Below are positions 33,860 through 43,940 of a stretch of DNA of 64,000 nucleotides, piece after piece (the stretch's first letter is position 1; each line of letters begins with the position of its first letter). A model generated the notes under the pieces. That model saw nothing but the letters and a program-made list of their open reading frames with translations. It searched no databases and was not told the origin of the DNA. The position numbers and the translations under genes are program-made. This DNA is from Aselliscus stoliczkanus (lineage: Eukaryota > Chordata > Mammalia > Chiroptera > Hipposideridae): positions 79,240,187 to 79,304,186 of the forward strand of contig CM066732.1 in NCBI GenBank assembly GCA_033961575.1, given 5' to 3'.

Positions 33860-34722
33860 TTATTATTATTATATACAGATGTACAAAACAATGCAATAGT
33901 TATCCTTTTCACCCCTTACAAAGTGACTCCCCCTCCCCCTTTCCCTGCCTCCACCCCCGATATCATACATATCTATTACAATTCCATTGACTCCATTCCC
34001 ACACTACACTCCACATCCCATGACTATATATGTGTTAAATTATAGTTAACATCTAATATTAACATCTAATATTATTCAGCAGGAGCTTCAGGTGTACAGT
34101 GCAGTGGTCAGGCCTCTACGCTGTCCATGAAGTGGTCTCCCTAACAAAACATGAGTCCATCTGGTCCCCTAAAAAATATTTACAACATTATTCATTATAT
34201 TTCCCAAATTATCTCTTGTATCCCTGTACTGTAGTTACCAGATTATGTTGCCTCGTCCCTTCCCCTTCTCCCTCATGCCCACCACCCTCCCATCTAGAAA
34301 TCATCAGTTTTTCCTTTGTGTCTCAAAGACTACTTCTGTTTACATTGCTCATTTATTCAGTTCTTTAGATTCCTCATATAAGTGAGATCATATGGTGTTT
34401 GTCTTTCTCTGACTGATTTATTTCATTTAGCATAATGTTCTCTAGGTTCTTCCATATCGTTGCAAATGGTAAGATCTCTTTCTTCTTTATAGCTGCGTAA
34501 TACTCCATTGTATAAATGTTCCTCAATTTCTTAATCCAGTCGTCTACCGATGGGCATTTTGATTGTTTCCAAGTCTTGGCTATTGTAAATAGCACTGCAA
34601 TGAACATAGGGGTGCATATAGTTTTTCAAATTAGTGTCTTGGGTTTTTCAGGATAAATACCTAGGAGTGGAATTGCTGGGTCACAAGGTAGTTCCATTTC
34701 CAGCTTTTTGAGATACCTCTTC
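33860..34722 (-). mobile_element. Younger 5'-truncated L1, antisense
   Basis: This is a complete antisense 3' end: a 3' UTR with 'ccccctccccctttccctg', then the ORF2 C-terminus. On the minus strand 34374-34607 encodes IYTMEYYAAIKKKEILPFA and further residues (EINQSEKDKHHMISL), the standard L1 ORF2 ending. It stops upstream at about 34720, so it is 5'-truncated. CTTTTAAAAAATT (33850) and CTTTTAAATATTT (34727) may be its target duplication. Confidence 0.82.
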
Positions 34723-35107
34723 TTTGCTTTTAAATATTTTTCTTTTGGTCTTTAGGAAGATTTGTATTGTTACTTCTGTGTTTATCTTTGTATTTATCCT
34801 ATTAATAGGGTCATAAGTCCCCTTTCTTCTTACTTTTTACCAGCTGGTCTGTCAGTTTTAAATGATGTCCATTGACTCCTACCTATTACCTTTATTGCCT
34901 TCAATGATCTTAACACTCTGCTATTCCCCCTTTTTTTTGTTACATTCTTTTCACTTTGTCAGAACATGTAATGTTCACATACTTTCTTCCAATCCTGTCC
35001 CTACCTTTGCTTTATACTTAGTTCTACCATTAGATAGATGAAATGTTCACCATGTCTGTTTATTGATGTTTCTCCACTCATCTCTTGCTTGAATAAATCC
35101 TCTAGGT

Positions 35108-35297
35108 CAGGGGTCAGCAAGCTCTTTCTGTAAAGGACAAAATAGTAAACATTGTTGGCTTTGTGTGCCACATAAACTCTTTGCAGCTGCTGCCCCTTCC
35201 TCCTCCTCGTAAAAATATAAAACATTCTTAGTTTGTAGGCCACACAAAAATAGATGACAGGCCAGGTTTGGCCCATGGCATAGTCTGCCAATTCCTG
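35108..35297. mobile_element. hAT-Charlie MITE (MER58-like)
   Basis: It starts CAGGGGTCAGCAAGCTCTTT and ends GTCTGCCAATTCCTG, with 'taaaggacaaaatagtaaac' and 'tttgtaggccacacaaaaa' inside. The flanks CTCTAGGT and CTTTAGTA are an 8-bp duplication matching at 6 of 8 positions. Confidence 0.82.
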
Positions 35298-36116
35298 CTT
35301 TAGTAGATTCTTCAAAAGGGCTTTGGAGTACTGTATACCCTCAGTTCTTACATGTTCATAACTGTTTTTATATAGACTCCATGTTTAAAGAACATCATGC
35401 TATAAAATTCTTGGCTTATAATATCATTCCTTGAGTTTCTTGAAAAATACTGGCCCCTTGTTTTATGTGTTTCTCTTGTGAAGCCCAATGCCAAGTCTAA
35501 TTTTCTTACTACAATAAGCAATTTGATCCTGTTTTCTTTTTTTGCCTGGAAGCTCTAAGGAATATTCTTAGCCTTAGGTTATCTCTTAAGAGTTGATCAT
35601 TTTAGGTCAATATTCTCAGGTAAATGATGGGCGATTTTCATATTTTTAAGTTTTTTCTTATCTCCAGAAAATTTTCTTAAACTATATGAGTAGCATTAAC
35701 TAGTGGTTATGCTCCTCTGTTTTGTTTTGCTTTGTCAGAAAGACTGACAAAATATTATATATAATTCTGATCATACATGTGTTAACCTTTCTTTGCATGC
35801 CTTCCATTTTACCAACTTTTTATTTTCTCTGATGCTTTTTGTTTTTTTTCCCTTATTTTTATGTTTGTGGTTTTTTCTTATTAGACTTCCATTGTAATTA
35901 GATTTCCATTTTCAATATTCTCCCTTGGGCACCTTGTAATTTATTCTTTATTTCTGAGATAGTTTTGTCTTCTTTGATTTCTTTTTCCAGTCCAATTAAC
36001 TCTCATTGCATTTCTTCCTTTGCATAGATTTTCCTGGGTCTATTTCTATCATTTGTCTTTAGATGCCTGATTCTTGACTTTTTAATGTCTCCAAATACTT
36101 GTTTGACATTTTTTAA

Positions 36117-36245
36117 TTTTATTTTTATTTTTTTTGAGGACAGTGTCACTGGCCCTCATATGTGGGATCCGAACATATGTGGGATCCGAACCGGGGCTGC
36201 TGGCTTCCAAAGCCAGCGCTTAACCACCGCGCCACTCGGCCGGCC
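36117..36245 (-). mobile_element. Short SINE with duplicated B box
   Basis: Reverse short form ending 'cactcggccggccc'. A 17-bp unit CATATGTGGGATCCGAA occurs twice in tandem (36157-36173 and 36174-36190), duplicating most of the B box. CTTGTTTGACATTTTTTAA and CTTGTTGGACATTTTTAA are the target duplication. Confidence 0.92.
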
Positions 36246-36499
36246 CTTGTTGGACATTTTTAAAAGCAGTTTGAGTCTATTACATTTTGGGGTTAGCAGT
36301 TTTAGTAAAACCTTTAGGAAAAATTCAGTTCATATGTTTTGGTTAACATGTTTTGTTTTTCTCCTTACAATAGCTTTGTATGGAATTTGATTTTGTTTTC
36401 TATTCCAAAGCATTTCCTGGACAGTTTCTGTGTCATAAGCACCCTTCTCTCTTGTTTTAGTGAAATGTATTTTTTTCCTAGAAGATGATGATGTTGGTT

Positions 36500-37020
36500 G
36501 TGGTAGTGGGTGGGAGAGGGGCTGACATGTCTTATTGTTTTCTATTTTTTTATTTCTGTGGGTCCTTAATTTTTGCCCTTTACTTCCTTATTTCCCTTCA
36601 CTGCCACCTTCCAAAAGGCTCTACCTTCTTTATTTATCCCTTTTTCTCCTAGAAGTACTGTTTCCTCTTAGGGCTCTTCTCGTCCTCCTACTCACCTTCA
36701 AGCCCCTTCCTTCTAGCATGTGCCATGAATTACCATGTCACAGACCTGTGTGATTGTCACTAATGTCAGCCTTTCTCTTTCTAGGGGTAACTTTGTTAGT
36801 GTTTTGTTTAAGTCCTCGATTGTGTTCTCTTTTTTTACATTGTTTCTTAAGCCGCCTGTGCCACTGCTCTTTACATCCATAGGTTTGCTTTGGTGCTGGG
36901 ACCTACCCTGGAATTTAAGTTCTATTTTTCTACTTTCAGGTGATTTGAAATTCCTGGTATTCTCTGTTTCGTAGTGTTGTTGAAGGCATGTGTCACATTT
37001 GGTTTTATTTATACTCCTTG
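36500..37020. other. Unassigned; probably more LINE
   Basis: Pyrimidine-rich, with frames of 70-80 codons that have hydrophobic but unstructured translations. No family recognised. Confidence 0.35.
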
Positions 37021-37024
37021 TAGG

Positions 37025-37125
37025 TCTTCTAGCCTCTAGAACTATGAGAAATATATTTCTGTTGTTTATAAGCCACCTAAGTCGGTAGTATTTTGTTATA
37101 GCAACCTGAATGGACTAAAGCAACG
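37025..37125 (+). mobile_element. MLT1-type MaLR LTR, 3' end
   Basis: 'ctagcctctagaactatgag', 'atttctgttgtttataagcc' and 'ttttgttatagcaacctgaa' are the terminal phrases of a MaLR LTR. Confidence 0.65.
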
Positions 37126-37399
37126 ATCATCTTGTTTATTTATCAGTGTTCAGAATAATGAGTTGGTACACTTGCAATGTTTGTAAATGACCAATGAGTT
37201 ATTTTAAATTTTTTCATTAATGCATGGATTTTATATTGAATAGAGAAAGAAATAATCTGTAATTTTTCTAACATATCTATCTACTATTTTAATTTTTACA
37301 TATATTCTGATTTTGTCCATTGGCTTACATATTTTTACCTAGCTGTAATTAACAGGTATAGCGATTTTATATTCTACCTAATATTATGGTATGTGAACT

Positions 37400-37512
37400 C
37401 AATGAGCCTGGGAATTTCATTCTGCTTTGGTCACTAATATATTCCTAATGTCTCAAATAGTGACCAGAACATAGTAGGTGCTTAATAAAAGTTTGTTGAA
37501 TGAATAAATGAA
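37400..37512 (+). mobile_element. L2 LINE 3' end
   Basis: 'accagaacatagtaggtgct' then 'taataaaagtttgttgaatg' and (AATG)n is the sense L2 end. Confidence 0.75.
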
Positions 37513-38225
37513 TGAATATGCTTCAGAAATGTTTCTTTTAAATATGCTCTTATATTCATCAAATATATTAAAATGTTGTAGCATGGTTAAAAAGAACTGT
37601 TGTTTTCTCCATAGTAATTCCATTAATTCTTCTAAAACTACTGTTTACCAGCCTTTGAAAAGTGACAGCCTGGAAAAAAATGCTCTATTACATTTCCTGG
37701 AAGTAATTAAGAAAGTTATTACTTGTGTCATGTCACTCTGGAAGGAACAGAACAAGTCTTTTAGAGGTCTTATTTTTAAGCCAGGATCTTTGATATTTGT
37801 ATTAATGTTTGAAATGATATAATGGAGAGTACAGCACAAGCTGAGTGTGGTTAGGATATTATTCGACTCCAACATGGACCTAGTAATTGAAGGAGTGTGA
37901 AATGTGGCCACAATAAAATTCAGTGCTGTTAATTGTTGCTGGGAGGAAAAACAGAGTCCCCTAAGTGTAATGGGGATGCATAGATAAATACAGCTAAACT
38001 GTTTAATTTTAAGGGTATAATGAATCTAACGTGAATCAGCAATGTTAGTAGGATATTTTAGGAGGGAAAGCACATGATATTAAAAGGCATAATGGCAGAA
38101 TGTTATGTAGGTGTTGGGATCGGAGTAGTGTATCAGGGACTCGACTTGAATTCTAGGACAGAAGTTACAAACTGACACCTCACATAACCATAAAATCACT
38201 CCAGATGAGTTTGGTTTGATCCTGG
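37513..38225. other. Unassigned, possibly conserved DNA
   Basis: No repeat recognised. Facing 100- and 88-codon frames at 37508-37911 lie on opposite strands and look accidental. The AT-rich, low-CpG stretch 37660-37960 has words typical of conserved enhancers, which is only an impression. Confidence 0.35.
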
Positions 38226-38226
38226 A

Positions 38227-38299
38227 AAGAAGGAAGGAAGGAAGGAAGGAAGGAAGGAAGGAAGGAAGGAAGGAAGGAAGGAAGGAAGGAAGGAAGGAA
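38227..38299. repeat. (GGAA)n microsatellite
   Basis: About 18 uninterrupted GAAG units. GGAA repeats are tandem ETS-core motifs; any function here is unproven. Confidence 0.95.
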
Positions 38300-38585
38300 A
38301 AAAGACCTTTAAAAAATGGGATGCTTGGATATAAAATCCAGATTTCCGGTATCTCTCGAAAACCTGAAAATTTGGCAATTCTGGGTCCTCATTCCTGCTG
38401 CTCAACAATTGACTAGTGCTAAATAGCAGCTGCCTACTAAAACTGTGGCATGGCTTGTCCTTTCCTCCATGTCCCCACCACTTCTTAGCTCAGAGGCACT
38501 AAGAACTTGTTACAGTTCTTTTTCTGGCAGATGTTTTTCCCATACCAGGTCCATGCCTGTTCTAACTGCTTCCTTTTCACCCCAT
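38300..38585. other. Unassigned DNA
   Basis: Nothing recognised. Confidence 0.35.
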
Positions 38586-39061
38586 TGTTGAAGGAGGGCT
38601 TCCTGCCCTAGAGCTGAACACTCAACACTGGACGCTAGACAGATGAGATGACAGCAGTTTATTAATCACATATACTCCCAGCCCTGGATTGAGGAGAATG
38701 CCTCATGCGATGGAGGGTGCCATGAGGGTTGCACTAGGAACAGAATGAACAAGCAGGGGCTTTAGGAGGCAGGGCTTTAAATATCTATCAAAAGGGTGAG
38801 TCACCCCGGGTTCTGGTGGGGAGATGTGGTTGGCTTGTTTGAATAATTAATTCTACAAGCCAGCTAGAAACTGAAACTCTCTATTTAGGGATAAGTAGGA
38901 TGCATACCTGGCTGACTTGATAAGCAGGGTTATTTGGCTAGGGGGTCTTATCCATGGGAGCAGAGTGGGGAGAACTTTGGTTAGGCCACATGAGGCCCTT
39001 CCAATTTTATTGGCGGTCAAGGCAGCATGTATGTTGGGCTTTAGTTTTAGGCCTTACACCA
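38586..39061 (-). mobile_element. Probable solo ERV LTR
   Basis: The ends are TGTTGAAGG and CCTTACACCA, that is TG...CA with short inverted termini. On the minus strand a TATA-like ATATTTAAAG (38775-38784) precedes an AATAAA (38658-38663), the order expected of U3-R-U5. The length of 476 bp fits an LTR. No internal retroviral sequence or second LTR lies nearby and I saw no clear target duplication. Confidence 0.55.
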
Positions 39062-39159
39062 AAATACCATACTTCGCTCATTTACTTGGCTTGCCCAACT
39101 GCTGCAGACATTTGCCCTGATCTCAGAGGAAGAATTTGTCTAACTCTAGAGGTTTGTGA

Positions 39160-39595
39160 GGACTGGCCGAGTGGCTCACTGGTTAAGAGTTGGCTTGGAA
39201 GAGTGATCTCTGAGAAGCAGGGCCACTGGTTTGGATCCCACATGGGCCAATGAAGCTGTGCACTCTACAGTTAAGATGGTGAACAACAGCTCAACCAGTC
39301 GCTCGCAATGGTGTAGGCTGCAGTGGGCTCTGCAGTGGACTGCCATAAGCTACTATGTGTGGCTGGCAGGGGTAGCTGACATGAGCTGCAGTGAGCAGCC
39401 GTCCAATGGCCAGCGACCGATCTGCCTCAGCCGGGAAAAGCACAATGATCACAATACCAACATGGGCCAGTGAAGTGATATCCTTCATAACTAGACTGAA
39501 GAACAAAAGGACAGCAACTTAACTGTTCCCCTTCCCCGATTCCGCAAAGCTGTTCCCTCCCCAAATTCCCGAATAAAATCTTAGAGAAAAAAAAA
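39160..39595 (+). mobile_element. Full-length T+ tRNA SINE
   Basis: GGACTGGCCGAGTGGCTCAC head, 'agatggtgaacaacagctc' body, polypyrimidine end with AATAAAATCTT and an A-tail. GGTTTGTGA is duplicated at 39151-39159 and 39596-39604. It faces the reverse copy at 39684. Confidence 0.92.
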
Positions 39596-39683
39596 GGTTT
39601 GTGAAATTGGAATGGTGCTATAGTTTGCTTCTCTGGAGATTAAAAAAAACCCACAATGAACAAAAGCCAAGAAAATTTTATTT

Positions 39684-40119
39684 AATTTAAAATATTTTAT
39701 TGGGGAATTGGGGGAGGGGAACAGCATTGGGGTATCGGGAAAGGGGAACAGAACAGACAAGTTGCTGTCCTTTTGTTCTTCAGTCTAGTTGTGGAGGACA
39801 TTGCTTCACTGGCCCGTATTGACATCATCATTACGCTTTTCCTGGGTGAGGCAGTCGCTCGCCAGCCATTGGACGGCTGCACACAGTGGCTCAAGGCAGC
39901 TCACGAAAGTGCACGCCAGCTGCCTGCCAGCCCCACTGCAGCCTACGCCAGCGCCCGCGACTCACAGCAGCCCAGTTCCAGGTGGAGCTGTTGTTCACCA
40001 TCTCAGCTATAAAGGGCGCAGAGTCATTTGCCCTCTATGTGGAATCCGAACTGGGGCCCTGCTGCTCAGAGCTGGCATCCCAAGCCAATTCCTAACCAAC
40101 ATGCCACTTAGCCTGCCCC
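39684..40119 (-). mobile_element. Full-length T+ tRNA SINE
   Basis: Reverse copy from 'attttattggggaattggg' to 'cacttagcctgcccc'. AAAATTTTATTT is duplicated at 39672-39683 and 40120-40131. Plus frames 39773-40175 are shadows. Confidence 0.92.
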
Positions 40120-40149
40120 AAAATTTTATTTTTTTAAAATGCACCTCTG

Positions 40150-40200
40150 GGGGGGCCGGCAGCAAAAATAAATAAATAAATAAATAAAAATAAAATAAAT
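40150..40200 (+). mobile_element. 51-bp SINE remnant with intact TSD
   Basis: Only the SINE head (GGGGGGGCCGGCAGC) and an AAATAAATAAAT tail remain. They are bounded by AAAATGCACCTCTG (40136-40149) and AAAATGTACCTCTG (40201-40214). It is a micro-insertion or an internally deleted SINE. Confidence 0.75.
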
Positions 40201-40359
40201 AAAATGTACCTCTGCCCAGAGTGGGTAGCCTCTAGTGCCTTTTAGGGATTTTTATAATTAAAAGATGGTGTTTAAGATGTTATAAGAAAAACTTCATGAC
40301 AGGATTGCTAGTGCAATAGGTTACCAAGGAAACTTTTATTTATTTGGCTAGTATTCTTC

Positions 40360-40540
40360 CATTTGCTCAAAAATGTTTATTAAGCATGTACTGTGTCAAA
40401 TATCAAGGCTTTAAAAACAGTAAGGCTTATTTTCTTCCCTCAAAGAGTTTACACTCTGCTTCAAGAGAAAGAAGATTAAATTAATAATTACTATTCATGA
40501 TGGTAGGTACTTTAGAGGATAGAATGAGAGAGAGGAAAAA
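40360..40540 (-). mobile_element. L2 LINE, antisense
   Basis: 'atgtttattaagcatgtact', 'tcaaagagtttacactctgc' and 'tgatggtaggtactttagag' fit antisense L2. Confidence 0.6.
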
Positions 40541-41185
40541 AAAAAGAAGGGGCAGTAAGATCTGCATGGAGGTTTAAAAAATCTTTTAAAAATAGATTAA
40601 TGGCTCACTGGACTTACTGAAGTGCAGTGTTGAAGGTGAGAAAGGTGATCTTTCAGGTTTTTTCAACATTCAATGTTTCTAAAATCCTCAATTTGAAAAT
40701 TAGTCCTTTCAGTGTAAAATCATCACAACGTGTGGCTCACACAATGATTCCAATCATTTCAGAGCTTCCATGCTCATTCTCTCTGACAAAATTATTCTAT
40801 AGTCTATTTATTTTTCCTTTGTCCAGGGGGGCACTTAGAAGCTTTAGTGGTTAAAGACTACATATCTCTGATGACAAACATTTTTGGTGGGCTCTTTCTA
40901 GTGACCTTTGAAGCCACAGAGGTGGGTCCTAAGGTCTTCGCAGTGAACTCAGGTGCAGAGGGTTTGTGCGTGTCTGAGCAAGAACAACAGTGTGAGTGAT
41001 TGGGCTTTTAAAGCCAAAATATAAGCAATTTGGGCATTCTTCAAAATTATATAGAGTTATTTGTCTTTCATCTCTAATTTTATTGGTATAAATGAGGACT
41101 TTCCTAAGTGTATTCTGTGGAACACCAGTCTCCCCAGATGTTCTTAAAATGGGGGGAAGTTCTATGATCAAAATGGCCTGGGAAA
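40541..41185. other. Unassigned DNA
   Basis: No gene or repeat recognised. Confidence 0.4.
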
Positions 41186-41187
41186 TG

Positions 41188-41189
<2 letters not shown>

Positions 41190-41237
<48 letters not shown>
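41190..41237. repeat. (TA)n microsatellite
   Basis: About 48 bp of pure TA followed by a T-run; the longest TA tract in the window. Confidence 0.95.
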
Positions 41238-41246
<9 letters not shown>

Positions 41247-42099
41247 TCCAGTGTTTCCAAAATTGTTTTGACAAGTGGACTAAAAAAAATTCTTTTAAAG
41301 TGTGGGTAGAATTTAGAGAAATCACAAGTTATTGTATTGCCTGGGGGCTGGACAGCAGGAAGGCACCAGTGCTGGGTCTGAAGGGTTGAGGGAAGAAACG
41401 CTTAGCAGCACCTACAGGGGGAGAGCTTTGGGCGGTGGACACCCTGAGGGAAGCTGTAGCTTTTGGATGAGTAGCCGCTGGTCCATGGTGATCCCCTCTT
41501 TGCTTTGATCCCCTGCTGGTGCTTTCCTTTGGCTAAACGGAACAGGAAGCCAGAGGGTGAGGAAGCCAGTTCACTTTGTCCTCCCAGTCAGCCTCTTGGA
41601 GCACAGAAACAGGTGGAGGGTGGACCTGGAGGGGCAAACAGATGATATCCAGCCAATAAATAATTAAGAACCGATTGTGTTGGAAGAGTAAACCAGCCTT
41701 TCATCCTAATAGCTTTTAAACTGTCACTGGAAGAGATTATGTGAAGAGCCTGTGAGTAACAGTGCCCCAAGTACTTTTTCTGCAGGGTTTCCTTTTTCTC
41801 ACTTTGAGAAACAGACATTGAGAAACAATTAACTTGTGCAACCAAATTATTGTGAAACAAACATGGGGTACCATTGCCTCTCATTAATAGGAAATGGTAG
41901 GAGAGGGTTTTTATTGCCATTCAATCAAAATCTCTGCCCACAGTATTATTACTACTTGTAATTGCCACATGTTCAAAAAGCACAGCGAAGGAAAATTGTA
42001 AGAGACCTTGAATTTGTGTCATAGTAGCAGAGACCAAGGCTGCCTGCACCATTTCTTCTTTCCTTCTTGCTTGGTTATGACATCATAATCAGTTCCCCG
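41238..42099. other. Unassigned DNA
   Basis: Apparently single-copy. A 110-codon minus frame at 41588-41920 shows no family features. Confidence 0.4.
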
Positions 42100-42362
42100 A
42101 TGAATAGAAGTGATGTGTGGCGCTTCAAGATTGGGGCTTTGGAGAATAAAAATTCTTCCTCCTTTCTGTTTTTTATTGGAAACCAGAGAATGGAAGGAAC
42201 CTTGATTCCCGAATCAGTGCATGTAGAAAAGCTGCCTGCTGACTTGAACACCTGTTCTGAACTATTATATAAACAGAAATAAACTTCTGTTGTATTCAAG
42301 CCACTACGTGTTTGCATTTATTCATTTCAGTATCTTATTCAGCTTACCCAAACTAATACAGG
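42100..42362 (+). mobile_element. Ancient LTR or L1M 3' end
   Basis: 'accttgattcccgaatcagt', 'aataaacttctgttgtattc' and 'aagccactacgtgtttgc' then 'ccaaactaatacagg' resemble the 3' end of an old dispersed repeat. I cannot choose between LTR and L1M. Confidence 0.5.
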
Positions 42363-42389
42363 TACTATTGTAAATGTTAATCTCAAACA

Positions 42390-42391
42390 CT

Positions 42392-42426
<35 letters not shown>

Positions 42427-42861
42427 TCTATCTATTAAAGATTTTATTGGGGAATTGGGGGTGGGGAACAGCTTTGGGGAATCAGGGCAGGGGAACAGAC
42501 ACGTGGCTGTCCTTTTTGTTCTTCAGTCTAATTGTGGAGAATGTCGCTTCACTGGCCCATGTTGGTATTATTATTGCACTCTGCCCAGGTGAGGCAGTCG
42601 CTAGCGGGCCATTGGATAGCCTCTCACAGCAGCTCCCCACAGCTCAGGAAAGCTCAAGCCAACTGCCAGCCATTCCCACTGCAGCCTATGCCATTGTCAG
42701 CGACTCCCAGCAGCCCAGCTCCAGGTCGAACTGTTGTTCATCATCTTAGCTGTAGAGGGCACAGAATCACTGGCTCTCTGTGTGGGATCTGAGCCGGGGC
42801 CCTGCTGCTCAGAGCTGGCATCCCAAGCTTACTCTTAACCAACGTGCCACTTGGCTGGCCC
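42390..42861 (-). mobile_element. T+ tRNA SINE with (TTTA)n
   Basis: A (TTTA)n tract at 42390-42426 replaces the usual T-run. AAAGATTTTATTGGGGAATT and a normal reverse body follow, ending 'cacttggctggccc'. CTTTATTTATT and CTTTAATTATT flank the ends. Confidence 0.87.
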
Positions 42862-42884
42862 TTTAATTATTATCTTTTTTATTT

Positions 42885-42980
42885 TTTGAGGGCAGTGTCA
42901 CTGGCCCTCATATGTGGGACCGAATCAGGGCCGCTGGCTTCCCAAGCCAGCATTTAACCACCACGCCACTCGGCCAGCCC
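42885..42980 (-). mobile_element. Short tRNA SINE
   Basis: GAGGGCAGTGTCACTGGCCC to CACTCGGCCAGCCC, inserted 24 bp beyond the preceding SINE in the same orientation. Confidence 0.88.
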
Positions 42981-43059
42981 GATTTTTTATATGTTTAAAG
43001 TCCTTATGTGGTAAGTAGGATAGGCTCCTATTTTATAGGTAAAATAGTGGGGCATAGAG

Positions 43060-43419
43060 AGATTCATTCATTCTTTCAACAAATACTGACCATTAGGAAA
43101 TTTTGTTGCAAACAATTTATGAAATCATAATTGGGAGGGCATTCATTCCTTCAATCATTCATGCATTTTATAAATAGTTATTCAGGGCTTTCAATGTGTC
43201 CCCAGGAGCTCACAGTCTAGTATAAAATATAGATACTACATTTACAAAAAAGTTTAAGATATAAATTGCTACAGTGTTTAGTACTCATGAGAATACATAA
43301 TATTATGCAAGCATATAATAGGGAGATTTGACCTAGTTAGATAAGTAGGAGAAGGCATCCCTGAAAAAGTGATGACTAAACTAGGATGTGAAAGAAGTGT
43401 GTGTGCGTGTGCGTGCGTG

Positions 43420-43460
<41 letters not shown>

Positions 43461-43685
43461 TTGGGCTGGTGAGAAAGAAAAAGGAACTTTCCTAAACGAG
43501 AGAACAATATGTACAAAGGCCCTGAGTTAGGTGGAAGGGGGCTTGGTGACTATGGGGGCAGAAGGGGAGGCCACTGTGATTGGAGCTGATAACAAGGGTT
43601 TAGGACTGAACCTTGAAGAGCTCTGCATTTAAATTCAAAGTCCACAAAGCTGAGACTGTAGAGGAGACAGAAAAAGTGGGCAGAG
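43060..43685 (-). mobile_element. L2 LINE, antisense, split by (TG)n
   Basis: 'agggctttcaatgtgtcccc', 'tccctgaaaaagtgatgact' and 'acaaaggccctgagttaggt' are ordered antisense L2 segments. Confidence 0.7.
43397..43459. repeat. (TG)n microsatellite
   Basis: TG repeats with CG interruptions at the left, about 62 bp. Confidence 0.95.
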
Positions 43686-43688
43686 AGA

Positions 43689-43940
43689 TGTCTTAGCTCA
43701 GGCTGCCCTAACAAAACACCATAGACAAGTGGCTTAAACAACAGACATTTATTTCTTACAGTTCTGGAGACTGGGAAGTCCAAGGTCAAGGTGCCAGCAA
43801 ATTTGGTTCTTGGCGAGGGCCCTCTCCCTGGCTTGCAGACATCCTCGCATGGCAGAGAGAGGCAGCTGGGGTGTCTCTTCCTCTTCTTACAAGGACATTA
43901 ATCCCACTAATTGGGCTAATCTCTCTGCTTAATCAGAACT
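43689..43940 (-). mobile_element. MLT1-type LTR, antisense, partial
   Basis: It opens TGTCTTAGCTCAGGCTGCCC then 'aacaaaacaccatagacaag', 'tatttcttacagttctggag' and 'aaggacattaatcccacta', the reverse complement of a MaLR LTR 3' half. Confidence 0.75.

Larger units (their letters stand above)
32600..36500 (-). mobile_element. Old L1M host tract, antisense, multiply invaded
   Basis: Antisense L1 ORF2 text is seen on both sides of the insertions: 'gcttcagaagaaaatgtatt' (32723), 'gatatcaagatagcaacccc' (33489) and 'tctttgtatttatcctatta' (34783). Later parts (35880-36070) match the 3' side of an older L1M. Inserts are a SINE (32875), a younger L1 (about 33860), a hAT element (35108) and a short SINE (36117). 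Confidence 0.6.

Noticed and set aside
34374..34607. 77-codon minus frame as a host gene
   Set aside because: It is the C-terminus of L1 ORF2 in a 5'-truncated LINE.
38196..38416. Low-complexity FLPS / KEGR repeat frames
   Set aside because: Direct translation of the (GGAA)n microsatellite.
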